From Photobacterium frigidiphilum (GTDB taxonomy: Bacteria > Pseudomonadota > Gammaproteobacteria > Enterobacterales > Vibrionaceae): a stretch of DNA of 64,000 nt. The position numbers were made by a program, and so were the translations under genes. Each line of letters starts with the position of its first letter. The stretch's first letter is position 1. The notes below the pieces were generated by a model. That model did no database searches. It was not told the DNA's origin and was given only the letters and a program-made list of their open reading frames with translations. The stretch is taken from contig NZ_PYMJ01000030.1 in NCBI RefSeq assembly GCF_003025615.1, positions 1 to 64,000 of the forward strand, written 5' to 3'. Of the stretch, positions 54,132-62,985 are shown piece by piece.

Positions 54132-54195
54132 TTGTTACCTATACAACAATATTTCGACACGAGAAGTGTACTCCTTTTTGTTGCAGATGCAACAA
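54132..54195. promoter_or_regulatory. Two TTGTT-N8-AACAA palindromes, candidate MarR operators
   Basis: TTGTTGCAGATGCAACAA (54178-54195; perfect 8-bp arms) and TTGTTACCTATACAACAA (54132-54149) share one consensus, centred 46 bp apart. The second covers the ribosome-binding region of the HlyD gene. Confidence 0.65.
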
Positions 54196-54301
54196 TAGTA
54201 AAATAAAAGAATCACCAGCAGTAACCATGAAAAAAGCAGTATTGGATTAAAAGCAGGATTAGATAGAAGAATAAGTCATGAAGTAAAACATTAATAATCA
54301 A

Positions 54302-54324
54302 AGTGATGGTTATGTACCATCACT
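54302..54324 (-). terminator. Hairpin after LysR gene
   Basis: AGTGATGGT / ACCATCACT (perfect 9 bp) around TATGT lies just past the stop of the minus-strand LysR at 54377. No strong T-run. Confidence 0.5.
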
Positions 54325-54376
54325 CAAAATCTATAATAAATACGGTAATAAAAAACGAACATAATGATGCCGACAA

Positions 54377-55270
54377 TCACGTAAATATTTCGCTTTTCAT
54401 ATACGTTTTAAGCATTGAGCATACCGCTTGAAGTACAGGGCCTGATTGATGTCTTCTCGAGGTAATGCAATCTATTGTGTTGATCCAACCATTCGGTTCA
54501 TATTCTAGATTGAGTGATACCAATTTCCCTTCTCGTATGGCAGAAGCAGCCAAGCTTTCAGGAATAACCGCCCATCCAATACCTTGCTGAGCAAGATGAA
54601 GTAGCATCAAATGGTTACTCGCATACCACGCTTTAATGCTTATTCCATAGCTAAACCAGAGCTCTTTACCTTGAGAAGATCGCTGCACAATCTGGCGATA
54701 GTTTCTTAAGTCCGTATCTTTCACACTTTTCAGACTTGATAACGGATGGCTGGGTGACACAACCGTTATGAATCGGTTATAACCCAACGTGAAAAAATCC
54801 ATCTCGTTTTGCATCTTTCCATCAGCGTAGATAATACCGATTTGCGCAGTCCCCTCACTCACCATTTTTTCAACATCAAAAGTAGAAGCAGAGACTATCT
54901 CAATATTGGTGATAGGAAATTGATCGGCAAGTTCACTTAACTTTTCTAACAGTTTTGCATCCACCAAACTTTCTTCAATAGCTAATACTAATTCGTGTTC
55001 ATGTTGCTGATCGAGCGATGCTACCTTTTGATCAAAGTGAAGCTGTTGATGCAAGATAGATTTTGCAATTGGCAATAATGCCGTGCCTTGTGCAGTAAGC
55101 ACTGGAACATTACGGCTACGATCAAACAACTGTTGGTTTAGTGCAATTTCAAGGTTAGATACCGACTGACTTACTCCCGATTGTGCGCGTTTTAACTGCC
55201 TGGCAGCTGCCGAAAAAGAACCACACTCACACACGGCTACAAATATTTTAAGTTGTTCAAAGCTATACAT
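54377..55270 (-). CDS. LysR-family regulator
   Basis: The 297-residue product has the LysR helix-turn-helix (FVAVCECGSFSAAARQLKRA; QSGVSQSVSNLEIALNQQLF). It resembles the regulator at 41365-42246 in layout and length. It begins 32 bases after the stop of another LysR gene on the same strand, so both may be on one mRNA. Target unknown. Confidence 0.85.
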   Translation of the reverse strand: MYSFEQLKIFVAVCECGSFSAAARQLKRAQSGVSQSVSNLEIALNQQLFDRSRNVPVLTAQGTALLPIAKSILHQQLHFDQKVASLDQQHEHELVLAIEESLVDAKLLEKLSELADQFPITNIEIVSASTFDVEKMVSEGTAQIGIIYADGKMQNEMDFFTLGYNRFITVVSPSHPLSSLKSVKDTDLRNYRQIVQRSSQGKELWFSYGISIKAWYASNHLMLLHLAQQGIGWAVIPESLAASAIREGKLVSLNLEYEPNGWINTIDCITSRRHQSGPVLQAVCSMLKTYMKSEIFT

Positions 55271-55302
55271 TTCTTCACCGTCTATTTGAGTTATTACTGA
55301 TT

Positions 55303-56199
55303 TTACATTCTTTTACTGGCGGCATTTTGCAGCATATTATAAAAACATTTTGCTGCTAGCCCTGTTTTCACACCCTTGGGTAAGGTTAAGTGCAGAGGTA
55401 CTTGGTAGCGCTCAGCATTTTCAATCTTAAGTACCACTATTTTATCGTTCGCACGACTTTTCACTATGTGCTCTGGTAAGCGACAAAATCCTACACCTTG
55501 CTCAATGGCACGAAAAGCATGATCGAAATTATCTACAGTAATACGTTGCTGTGATTTTAGCCAACCGACATCTTGCTTGCTGTTTCTGTCTGTTTCGCTG
55601 CCTAAATCCCTGATCACAATTTGACTGGTTGCAGACATATCAGTAAGGCTAAGAGAGGCCTTTTGCGCCAACGGATGATGTGCCGCAACCACAGGAACCA
55701 TAGTCGTAATACCAAAAGCTTCTGCAGGGTAATTTGTAATAGGCAGATTAATAATAGCGATATCCGCTTGTTCACTGGTAACCATTTCTGTGGTTTTCGA
55801 TAGTGACGTTTCCACTACCTGAATCGACGTAGTGCTATTTTGAGCTAAGTATTCCGCCATAGGCTGATACAACCATTCCTGATCGCAAAGGTGATCGATC
55901 GCAATAGTGATCTCAGATTCAATCCCTTTCGATAGCTGCTCACTGATCACTTCCAGTTCATGCGCTTGATCTAGCAAAGTATTTGCACGACGCAATAATG
56001 ACTTACCATCTTCTGTTAGCACAGCTCTGCGCCCTTGTACTTCTATCAGTGATATTCCCAGCTGCCCTTCAAGCTTTTTAACTGCATATATCAGCGTTGT
56101 ATGGCTTTTGTTTAATACCACAGCTGCAGCCTGAATACTGCCAGCTCGATCTATTTCATACAGTGTCAGCCACTGGTCGAGCGTTGTCTTTAATCTCAT
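55303..56199 (-). CDS. LysR-family regulator divergent from YdhR-type gene
   Basis: The 298-residue product has a LysR helix-turn-helix (LYEIDRAGSIQAAAVVLNKS; HTTLIYAVKKLEGQLG), with Leu/Tyr in the recognition helix where most have Ser-Gln-Pro, and an effector domain. It is divergent from the YdhR-type monooxygenase and its membrane-protein partner across 175 bases and probably controls them. Confidence 0.85.
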   Translation of the reverse strand: MRLKTTLDQWLTLYEIDRAGSIQAAAVVLNKSHTTLIYAVKKLEGQLGISLIEVQGRRAVLTEDGKSLLRRANTLLDQAHELEVISEQLSKGIESEITIAIDHLCDQEWLYQPMAEYLAQNSTTSIQVVETSLSKTTEMVTSEQADIAIINLPITNYPAEAFGITTMVPVVAAHHPLAQKASLSLTDMSATSQIVIRDLGSETDRNSKQDVGWLKSQQRITVDNFDHAFRAIEQGVGFCRLPEHIVKSRANDKIVVLKIENAERYQVPLHLTLPKGVKTGLAAKCFYNMLQNAASKRM

Positions 56200-56374
56200 T
56201 GGTCTAAATTTTCCACAGTTAATGGCAATATTATGAACTTTTCTGTTTATTTTTTATAGATAATAATAGACCCAACAACAGAAAACACAGCCAACAAAAT
56301 GGCTTATACCATTCGGTAAGTAACTGGTCAGATACTTGTCTAGACTGGTATTACTCAAATACGGAGAGACAACA

Positions 56375-56686
56375 ATGACAAAATTACTACAGGTTGATTT
56401 TGAGTTTAACGGTCCATTTGGTGAAGATATGGCAAATGCCTTCGTTGAACTTGCCGAATCTATTAACCGAGAACCAGGCATGATCTGGAAAATTTGGACT
56501 GAAAGTGCCAAAGATAAGTTGGGTGGTGGCATCTATCTGTTTGAAGACGAGGCCAGTGCACAGGCATACCTACAAATGCACACCGCACGTTTACAGCAAA
56601 TGGGAATAGGTGAAGTTCGCGGACACATCTTTGACATCAACCAACCGCTAACAGCAATCAATAACGGCCCTATCAACCAGAGATAA
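56375..56686 (+). CDS. YdhR-type putative monooxygenase
   Basis: The 103-residue protein starts MTKLLQVDFEFNGPFGEDMA and has GMIWKIWTESAKDKLGGGIY and LFEDEASAQAYLQMHTARLQ, the YdhR family (dimeric alpha/beta-barrel). The start at 56375 follows GGAGAGACAACA. Related proteins are thought to act on aromatic compounds; evidence is weak. A small membrane-protein gene follows 4 bases after the stop. Confidence 0.85.
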   Translation: MTKLLQVDFEFNGPFGEDMANAFVELAESINREPGMIWKIWTESAKDKLGGGIYLFEDEASAQAYLQMHTARLQQMGIGEVRGHIFDINQPLTAINNGPINQR

Positions 56687-56690
56687 AATT

Positions 56691-57062
56691 ATGAATAACA
56701 AATCCTTTTTAACCCTGCATGGCTGTATATATCTAGTATTTGCACTGGCACTGTTTTTTATACCTGACCTGATATGGCCGATGTATGGTGTGGAATTAAA
56801 TGACCAATACGCCTATTTCCTTTCGCAACATACCAGTATCTTTCTGGGTGGTATCGCCGCAATTAGCCTGATGTTAAGAGACATCGGCCAGGGTGTGATC
56901 GCGAAGAAGCTGTTGCTCGCTTTAGTCATCACCAATGTTCTCGGTGTGATTATTACCGTCTATGCCGGTGTTAAAGGGATATTCGTTGGTTTTGGCTGGA
57001 GTGATCCCGCTTTCTTCACATTGCTTGCAATACTCAGTTTTCTACAACTTAAAAAGCAATAA
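56691..57062 (+). CDS. Four-segment membrane protein of unknown function
   Basis: The 123-residue protein has four hydrophobic segments (LHGCIYLVFALALFFIPDLI; TSIFLGGIAAISLML; KLLLALVITNVLGVIITVYAG; DPAFFTLLAILSFL). It lies 4 bases after the YdhR-type gene and is therefore co-expressed. Small membrane proteins like this often accompany YdhR or DoxX-like genes; no function is known. Confidence 0.75.
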   Translation: MNNKSFLTLHGCIYLVFALALFFIPDLIWPMYGVELNDQYAYFLSQHTSIFLGGIAAISLMLRDIGQGVIAKKLLLALVITNVLGVIITVYAGVKGIFVGFGWSDPAFFTLLAILSFLQLKKQ

Positions 57063-57098
57063 ATCTGAGAGCTGAAACCGAAAGCTAAAATTGATAAG

Positions 57099-57159
57099 GC
57101 CTGCAGTTGAGTTCATATTTTTCACTAGAAAGAATCTAGAAAAAGAACCCATTGCAGGC
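57099..57159 (+). terminator. Long branched-looking hairpin after the operon
   Basis: Outer arms GCCTGCA / TGCAGGC enclose a second stem GTTC..TTTTTC-A-CTAGA / TCTAG-AAAAA-GAAC with an AAGAA loop, followed by TTTAAG. It may be a terminator with internal stem or a structured RNA. Confidence 0.5.
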
Positions 57160-57236
57160 TTTAAGTGTCCTTAACTCTGCATTAGACGTATTTCGTTACA
57201 CTTTTCCCCCGTCAAAACCCTACTTACGCTTTTAAA

Positions 57237-57293
57237 AATGATCATTATCAATAAAAATCATTCTCGTTTGCGTTCTAATAATGAGAATTATTA
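57237..57293. promoter_or_regulatory. Fur-like iron boxes before the siderophore transporter
   Basis: AATGATCATTATCAAT at 57238, AATCATTCTC near 57256 and TAATAATGAGAATTATTA (57276-57293, perfect 7-bp arms) resemble overlapping Fur sites. They lie 28-84 bases before the vctP-like start, so low iron should induce this operon. Confidence 0.75.
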
Positions 57294-57320
57294 CTTCTTA
57301 AACGTTAGGTTTATCTGACA

Positions 57321-58235
57321 ATGCGTTTTTCTTCATACCTAAAAATACTGACTCTTTTTAGCATTTTCACGTTAAGTGCTATAGCGCAGGCTGAAAGCAT
57401 TACCATCGAACATTCGCTTGGCAAAGTAACTCTTGAAAACACTCCCCAGCGTGTTGTGGTGGTTGGAGGGCATGGTAGTTTAGATACATTAAATCGTCTG
57501 GGTATTAAGCCTGTTGGCGTCGTTACTAATATGCTTCCAGAATACCTAAAGGAATACGGCGAAGGTGAAACGACTTCAATCGGCAGCATGAAAGAAGTCG
57601 ATTTTGAAACCATTTTCACGCTAAAGCCTGACATTATTATTGCCGAAAGCCGCATGGTTGATTCCTATTCAACACTGTCTTCAATTGCCCCTACGGTAAT
57701 GTATATGGTGGATAATGGTGACTACTGGAATGACACTCAAAAAAATTGGCGCATGCTAGGGAAAATCTTCGACAAAGAAGAACAAGTTGAAACGATTATT
57801 ACTAATACACAATCGCAGCTTACTCATACTCGTAAAAAAATTGAGAGCCAAAACCTCAAGACATTAGCCATTATGAATAGTGGTAATAACATCTCTATGT
57901 TTGGTCATAAAAGCCGTTTCTCTGTCATTTTTGATGAATTCGGTTTTCAAGAAGCACGCTCTTCAGAATCACAAAATTCGCATGGTAATTTGATTTCGTT
58001 TGAGTTTATTGCTGAAGCCGCGCCTGACGTCATCTTCATTCTCGATCGTGAAAGTGCCATTGGAGAAAGCTCTGGTAAAGCACAAGCTTTATTCAATAAC
58101 GTATTAATGAAATCGACACCCGCTTATAAAAATAACCGCATCGTTTATTTAAACCCTAGCGCTTGGTATCTCACCATTGCAGGAATGGACGCAACTCAAA
58201 TCATGATTGACGATGTCAATTCTGCTAATAAATAA
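57321..58235 (+). CDS. vctP: Siderophore ABC transporter substrate-binding protein, VctP/FatB-like
   Basis: The 304-residue protein has a signal peptide (ILTLFSIFTLSAIAQAES) and a class III periplasmic-binding fold (GKVTLENTPQRVVVVGGHGS; VDFETIFTLKPDIIIAES; AAPDVIFILDRESAIGES). It captures a ferric catecholate siderophore. There is no lipobox Cys, unlike FatB of V. anguillarum, so it is soluble. Gene order (binding protein, two permeases, ATPase) matches vctPDGC of V. cholerae. The symbol rests on this order and on similarity by eye. Confidence 0.8.
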   Translation: MRFSSYLKILTLFSIFTLSAIAQAESITIEHSLGKVTLENTPQRVVVVGGHGSLDTLNRLGIKPVGVVTNMLPEYLKEYGEGETTSIGSMKEVDFETIFTLKPDIIIAESRMVDSYSTLSSIAPTVMYMVDNGDYWNDTQKNWRMLGKIFDKEEQVETIITNTQSQLTHTRKKIESQNLKTLAIMNSGNNISMFGHKSRFSVIFDEFGFQEARSSESQNSHGNLISFEFIAEAAPDVIFILDRESAIGESSGKAQALFNNVLMKSTPAYKNNRIVYLNPSAWYLTIAGMDATQIMIDDVNSANK

Positions 58236-58281
58236 TCATAGAATGCCCAGTTTTTCTGGGCTCTTACACATTATATAACCT

Positions 58282-59241
58282 ATGTATAACATCAAAATTC
58301 TCTCTGCTTTTATCGCGCTAATAACACTAAGCATAACGTCACTCTTCATTGGTGTTGCAGACATCAGTTTACAAGGCGTGATCAGTGGCGACCTTCAAAA
58401 CCAAACAATTTTCTTTTCAAGTCGCCTGCCTCGCTTATTATCTATTGCGCTTGCTGGTGCTGGATTAAGTGTTGCTGGCCTTATCATGCAGCAAATTTGC
58501 CAAAATCGCTTCGCCTCCCCCTCTACCACGGGTACGGTTGATTGTGCCCTACTCGGTTACGTACTGAGTTTGGTATTTTTTACCGGTGTCAGCCAATGGG
58601 CAAACCTTGCCATCATTTTTCTTTTTTCTGTGGTTGGCACACTGATTTTTGTTCGCTTTCTACAAAAACTAAAATTCAAAAATACTGTACTGGTTCCGCT
58701 TATTGGCATCATGTACGGCAATGTCGTCTCTGCGTTAACCACTTTCATTGCTTACCGATTTGATCTAGTACAAACAATGTCAGCATGGACAGTCGCTAAT
58801 TTTGCCTCAGTGTTACAGGGTAACTATGAGTTTCTGTATCTCGCATTGCCAGCAGGAATGATTGCCTACTATTATGCTAGCCAATTCAGCGCTGCTAGCG
58901 TTGGGGAAAGCTTTGCAAAAAATATAGGGCTCGATTATCAGAAGATCATCTTAATCGGTGTTTTGATCGTCGCGGTTCTAGCATCTTCGGTTGTGATGAT
59001 TGTAGGGGTAATACCTTTTCTTGGTCTTATTGTACCTAATCTAGTCGCTATTTTTATGGGTGATAATATGCGTCGAAACCTACCATGGACAGCCTACTGG
59101 GGTGTGATTATGGTACTGGCTTGTGACATTCTCGGACGCGTCCTTATCTTCCCTTATGAAATACCAATTTCGATGATCATTAGTATATTCGGCGGTGTTG
59201 TGTTTATTACTTTAGTGCTAAGAGACAAGTCGAATGCGTGA
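58282..59241 (+). CDS. vctD: Siderophore ABC transporter permease, first subunit
   Basis: A 319-residue FecCD-type permease with about nine membrane segments, starting SAFIALITLSITSLFIGVAD, with SRLPRLLSIALAGAGLSVAG and VGVIPFLGLIVPNLVA, the family motif facing the ATPase. It pairs with the next permease and overlaps it by 8 bases. Confidence 0.87.
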   Translation: MYNIKILSAFIALITLSITSLFIGVADISLQGVISGDLQNQTIFFSSRLPRLLSIALAGAGLSVAGLIMQQICQNRFASPSTTGTVDCALLGYVLSLVFFTGVSQWANLAIIFLFSVVGTLIFVRFLQKLKFKNTVLVPLIGIMYGNVVSALTTFIAYRFDLVQTMSAWTVANFASVLQGNYEFLYLALPAGMIAYYYASQFSAASVGESFAKNIGLDYQKIILIGVLIVAVLASSVVMIVGVIPFLGLIVPNLVAIFMGDNMRRNLPWTAYWGVIMVLACDILGRVLIFPYEIPISMIISIFGGVVFITLVLRDKSNA

Positions 59242-60184
59242 TTCATATAAAGTACTTTCATTGGCTTTAATCAGCATATTAATTATTGGCTATTTCATTG
59301 GCCAAGGGCTTAATGCGCAAAACTATGCTTTCTTTCTCTCTTTAAGGTTACCAAAAATACTCGCGATTATATTGGCAGCCGTCGCGATTTCTACGTCTTC
59401 ACTGGTATTTCAAACCATTACCAACAATCGTATTTTGACACCATCAATTCTTGGCTTCGACTCACTCTATGTCATGATTCAAGTCATTATTGTGGTTATG
59501 TTCGGTAGTATGAGCGTTTGGTTTATTGATGCAAAAATCAACTTTCTGATATCAGCTGCCATTATGAGTGGTTTCTCTATGCTGTTATTTAGTCTTTATT
59601 TCCGACGCAAAAACAGCAACGTATTTACACTCTTACTGATTGGTATTGTTTGCGGCAGTTTATTTAGCAGTGTGGCGAATTTCTTTACCATGCTGCTTGA
59701 TCCTAATGAGTTTGCTAACTTACAAAACACAATGTTTGCAAGTTTCAATAACGTTAACAGTGAACTCGTTTATTGGTCTATCTTGCCGCTTGCACTTTGC
59801 CTTGCCTACCTATACCGACTTTCCAATAAGTTAGATGTATTCTGGCTGGGCATTGATAACGCAAAAAGCTTGGGAGTAGATACGCATAAAATCACCATGC
59901 AGGTAATGATGAGTATTACCCTAATGATTGCAATATCCACAGCATTAGTTGGCCCTATTTTATTCTTTGGCTTAATTGTTGTCAGCTTAACGCGCCAAAT
60001 GTTCAGCCGTTATCACCATCGTTTTTTAATGCTTGCTTCTAGCTTGCTATCCATCGTTTTACTCGTTGGTGGGCAGTGGTTAATTGAAAAGGTGTTCGCC
60101 TTTGATACCACGATTAGCGTGATCATCAACTTTGTTGGCGGTGGCTACTTTCTCTTTCTTTTAATGCGTAATAAGTTCGATTAA
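59234..60184 (+). CDS. vctG: Siderophore ABC transporter permease, second subunit
   Basis: A 316-residue FecCD-type permease (LRLPKILAIILAAVAISTSS; VGPILFFGLIVVSLTR). It starts inside the end of the vctD-like gene and the ATPase follows 2 bases after its stop, so all four genes form one operon. Confidence 0.87.
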   Translation: MRDSYKVLSLALISILIIGYFIGQGLNAQNYAFFLSLRLPKILAIILAAVAISTSSLVFQTITNNRILTPSILGFDSLYVMIQVIIVVMFGSMSVWFIDAKINFLISAAIMSGFSMLLFSLYFRRKNSNVFTLLLIGIVCGSLFSSVANFFTMLLDPNEFANLQNTMFASFNNVNSELVYWSILPLALCLAYLYRLSNKLDVFWLGIDNAKSLGVDTHKITMQVMMSITLMIAISTALVGPILFFGLIVVSLTRQMFSRYHHRFLMLASSLLSIVLLVGGQWLIEKVFAFDTTISVIINFVGGGYFLFLLMRNKFD

Positions 60185-60186
60185 AC

Positions 60187-60948
60187 ATGATTAAATTAAC
60201 TGGATTATCAAAAAAATATAACGATACTTTCGTTGTTAGAAATGCCGATGCCTTATTTCCATTAGGAGAAGTCACATCCATTATTGGTCCTAATGGTGCA
60301 GGTAAGAGTACCTTGCTATCAATGGCGAGTCGCTTAACAGAAAGCGACGCAGGTGAAGTACTGATTGCAGAAAAGCCCTTATCACAATGGGATACCCAAG
60401 CATTATCTAAACGTTTAGCGGTTTTACGTCAGTCTAATAACGTTAACATGCGTTTCACAGTTCGTGAATTAGTGGCTTTTGGGCGATTTCCTCATTGCCA
60501 AGGGCGACTTAAAGCTGAAGATAATCATATTATTGATCAAGCGCTTAGCCATTTAGATATTGAGAATATACAAGATAAATTTCTTGATCAACTGAGTGGC
60601 GGTCAACGTCAGATGGCTTTTATTGCGATGGTTGTAGCCCAAGACACTGACTATATTTTTCTTGATGAACCCTTAAATAATCTTGATATCAAACACTCGG
60701 TCGAGATTATGCAAACACTTCGTAAACTCGCTCACGAGCTAAAAAAAGCCGTGGTGATTGTTATTCACGATATCAACTTTTCGTCTTGTTATTCCGATAA
60801 TATCGTCGCGATGCGCAGAGGTGAAGTGATTAAAAGTGGCAAAGTACATGATGTAATCCAAAAGAATATCATGGAAGATATCTACAATATTCCGTTTGAT
60901 ATTCAAGAAGTGAACGGTAAACGTATTTGCCTTTATTACGGTAGCTAA
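60187..60948 (+). CDS. vctC: Siderophore ABC transporter ATPase
   Basis: The 253-residue ATPase has Walker A GPNGAGKST, Q-loop LRQ, signature LSGGQRQMAF, Walker B YIFLDEPLNNLD and H-loop VIHDINF. It drives import through the two permeases before it. Confidence 0.9.
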   Translation: MIKLTGLSKKYNDTFVVRNADALFPLGEVTSIIGPNGAGKSTLLSMASRLTESDAGEVLIAEKPLSQWDTQALSKRLAVLRQSNNVNMRFTVRELVAFGRFPHCQGRLKAEDNHIIDQALSHLDIENIQDKFLDQLSGGQRQMAFIAMVVAQDTDYIFLDEPLNNLDIKHSVEIMQTLRKLAHELKKAVVIVIHDINFSSCYSDNIVAMRRGEVIKSGKVHDVIQKNIMEDIYNIPFDIQEVNGKRICLYYGS

Positions 60949-61004
60949 TTGTCACGCTTGTTCAGCGTAATAGCGGTTGTATTAAGCTTAGAGAATATAC
61001 AAAC

Positions 61005-61034
61005 GAAAAAGCCCTCAAGCTAAGCTTTGAGGGC
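61005..61034 (-). terminator. Terminator of the TauE/TIM-barrel operon
   Basis: GCCCTCAA / TTTGAGGGC arms with a T-run (TTTTTCG) on the minus strand, 70 bases past the TauE stop. It may also stop the vct operon from the other side. Confidence 0.75.
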
Positions 61035-61104
61035 AATATTGAGCACTAAGACTACAATGTATTACTTCTTTATTCTTCCATCATTTAAGTGACGTACTTA
61101 CGCG

Positions 61105-61863
61105 TTAGAACGCAAGCCCATCCCAAAATAATTTACTGCCAGATAAAAAGAGAAAGAAATAACACAATTTATATATCAAATCTTGGCTAACACGGTGCAA
61201 TATATTAATCCCTAATTTTACGCCAACTGGGGCTAGCGGCATTAATATGAACGCAGTTAATAAATTGGTTTGATCAAACTCGCCAAGTAATGTGTAAGGC
61301 ACTAATTTAAATAAATTGATAATGCCAAATAGTACAGCCATGGTCGCAACAAGCACGACTTTATCAAGCTTTAACGGTAATAAATAAATACTAGCGGGGC
61401 CGCCACCAGCATGAATAGCAGTACTCGAAAAACCACTCAGTACACTCCAAAACCAAGCCGTTATTACACCCGATATCACACCCGGTTTTTTCTTTACTTT
61501 GTGGCTAGAGGCAATGTACTGCAAACAAAACAAGAGTGATAACCCACCGATTAACAATTTCAATCCCGCTTCCGGCGTAACACTCAGAAATAAACCAGCG
61601 AGTACAACACCTACTACTGCACCGGGTAGCATTAATTTGATCTGAGCATAATCTGCATGTCGGTAATGCTCTTTTATCGCAAAGACATCCATTAAACATA
61701 AGATGGGTAAAAGAATCGCGGCAGCTTGAGTGGGGGCAATCGTTAATGCCATTAATGGCACGGCAATAATACCTAATGCACCGCCCAAACCACCTTTACC
61801 GATCCCATAGATTAATACTGCAGGAATTGCAGTGGCATAAAACCAAGGATCGGAAACGATCAT
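61105..61863 (-). CDS. TauE/SafE-family membrane permease
   Basis: The 252-residue protein has about eight membrane segments with the TauE/SafE pattern (GIGKGGLGGALGIIAVPLMA; PILCLMDVFAI; HAGGGPASIYLLPLKL). Members export sulfite, sulfoacetate or related organic anions. It follows the TIM-barrel gene by 57 bases on the same strand and probably transports its substrate or product. Confidence 0.85.
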   Translation of the reverse strand: MIVSDPWFYATAIPAVLIYGIGKGGLGGALGIIAVPLMALTIAPTQAAAILLPILCLMDVFAIKEHYRHADYAQIKLMLPGAVVGVVLAGLFLSVTPEAGLKLLIGGLSLLFCLQYIASSHKVKKKPGVISGVITAWFWSVLSGFSSTAIHAGGGPASIYLLPLKLDKVVLVATMAVLFGIINLFKLVPYTLLGEFDQTNLLTAFILMPLAPVGVKLGINILHRVSQDLIYKLCYFFLFLSGSKLFWDGLAF

Positions 61864-61920
61864 ATAATTTATCCATCTACGATCATAAATATAAAAGAGC
61901 TGTTTCTTAACAGATCAACC

Positions 61921-62811
61921 CTAGCCAAAACCTCTTTTCGCTAAATACTTACGACTGCGCTTTATATCAGGTAGCGTTGTAGAAGAATTACGGGGATCGC
62001 GCTCTTGCTCTATGGTTATCCACCCTGTGTAACCAATTTCAGTCAGCACTTGTTGAACTGCATCATAATCGACGGCACCTTCGCCAATTGGGCACATCAC
62101 CCCATCAGCACATGCTTGCCAAAAACCAACCCGAGATTCGATAACACTGTGCAATACAGCATCATTTACGTCTTTAAAGTGCACGTAATCTAAACGGTTA
62201 GCATACTGCTTCAAGCTTTTAGCTGGGTCCATTCCTGCATAATATAAGTGACCTGTATCAAGGCATAGCCCCACTTCATCATGAGTCAGATCTGCCAGCA
62301 TACGGTCGACTTCATCTTCATATTCGATATAGCCACCTGCATGGGGGTGAACAACCGCACGAATATCAAATGCTTTAGCAATCGCACTAATCTGGCGAAT
62401 GGTATTCATCATCACCGACCACTTACTATTTTCTAACCGTGGCGCTAAATCGCTTAACCCTGCAAACTGGCTACGCACATCATTAACACAATCGATAACA
62501 ACCAATTTATCGGTACCGATTTTTTGTAATAAAGCACACAGCGTTTTTGTTTTGTTGAGTATGTCAGTTTGGCTATCGATATCAGATAACGGTTCGAAAA
62601 TCGTTCCTGCGCAAATCTCAAGCTCTTTCATAAATAAAGCCGTATTCACTGAATCGGCATCTAACGGCACAAAACCATATGGCCCTAGCTCTAATCCTGC
62701 AAAGCCAGCTTCATTTGTTTCATGTAATACATGCAGCCAATCTGGATTATGAGGATTACCAGCCGATTCCACGCCCCAACAGCAAGGTGCACACGCAATC
62801 ATATAACTCAT
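61921..62811 (-). CDS. Sugar-phosphate isomerase/epimerase-type TIM-barrel protein
   Basis: The 296-residue protein has the AP-endonuclease-2-like TIM barrel of IolE, IolI and hydroxypyruvate isomerases: GFAGLELGPYGFVP, VHPHAGGYIEYEDE, GLCLDTGHLYYAG, YVHFKDV and WITIEQERDP, supplying Glu, His and Asp metal ligands. It probably isomerises or dehydrates a sugar or inositol-like compound. It is the first gene of the operon with TauE and divergent from a thiolase. Confidence 0.82.
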   Translation of the reverse strand: MSYMIACAPCCWGVESAGNPHNPDWLHVLHETNEAGFAGLELGPYGFVPLDADSVNTALFMKELEICAGTIFEPLSDIDSQTDILNKTKTLCALLQKIGTDKLVVIDCVNDVRSQFAGLSDLAPRLENSKWSVMMNTIRQISAIAKAFDIRAVVHPHAGGYIEYEDEVDRMLADLTHDEVGLCLDTGHLYYAGMDPAKSLKQYANRLDYVHFKDVNDAVLHSVIESRVGFWQACADGVMCPIGEGAVDYDAVQQVLTEIGYTGWITIEQERDPRNSSTTLPDIKRSRKYLAKRGFG

Positions 62812-62876
62812 GTTCTACTCCTTTTATATACAGGAATTTTTAACTCTTTCTACTATACGGACTTTTCCTATCGTGG

Positions 62877-62898
62877 CGGTTTGCATTTTTGCAAACCG
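62877..62898. promoter_or_regulatory. Perfect 9-bp inverted repeat between divergent operons
   Basis: CGGTTTGCA / TGCAAACCG around TTTT lies 66 bases before the TIM-barrel start and 88 before the thiolase start, a good position for a shared operator. Confidence 0.6.
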
Positions 62899-62985
62899 GG
62901 TTTGATCTAATGGCGATAACACCCAAATCAAACATCCTTTTACACTGAATCTGTATTCGATAATCCATGAAAACAGGATGAAGTT

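Noticed and set aside
57099..57159. attC site of a chromosomal integron
   Set aside because: The outer arms do not contain the GTTRRRY/RYYYAAC core sites and no cassette array is present.
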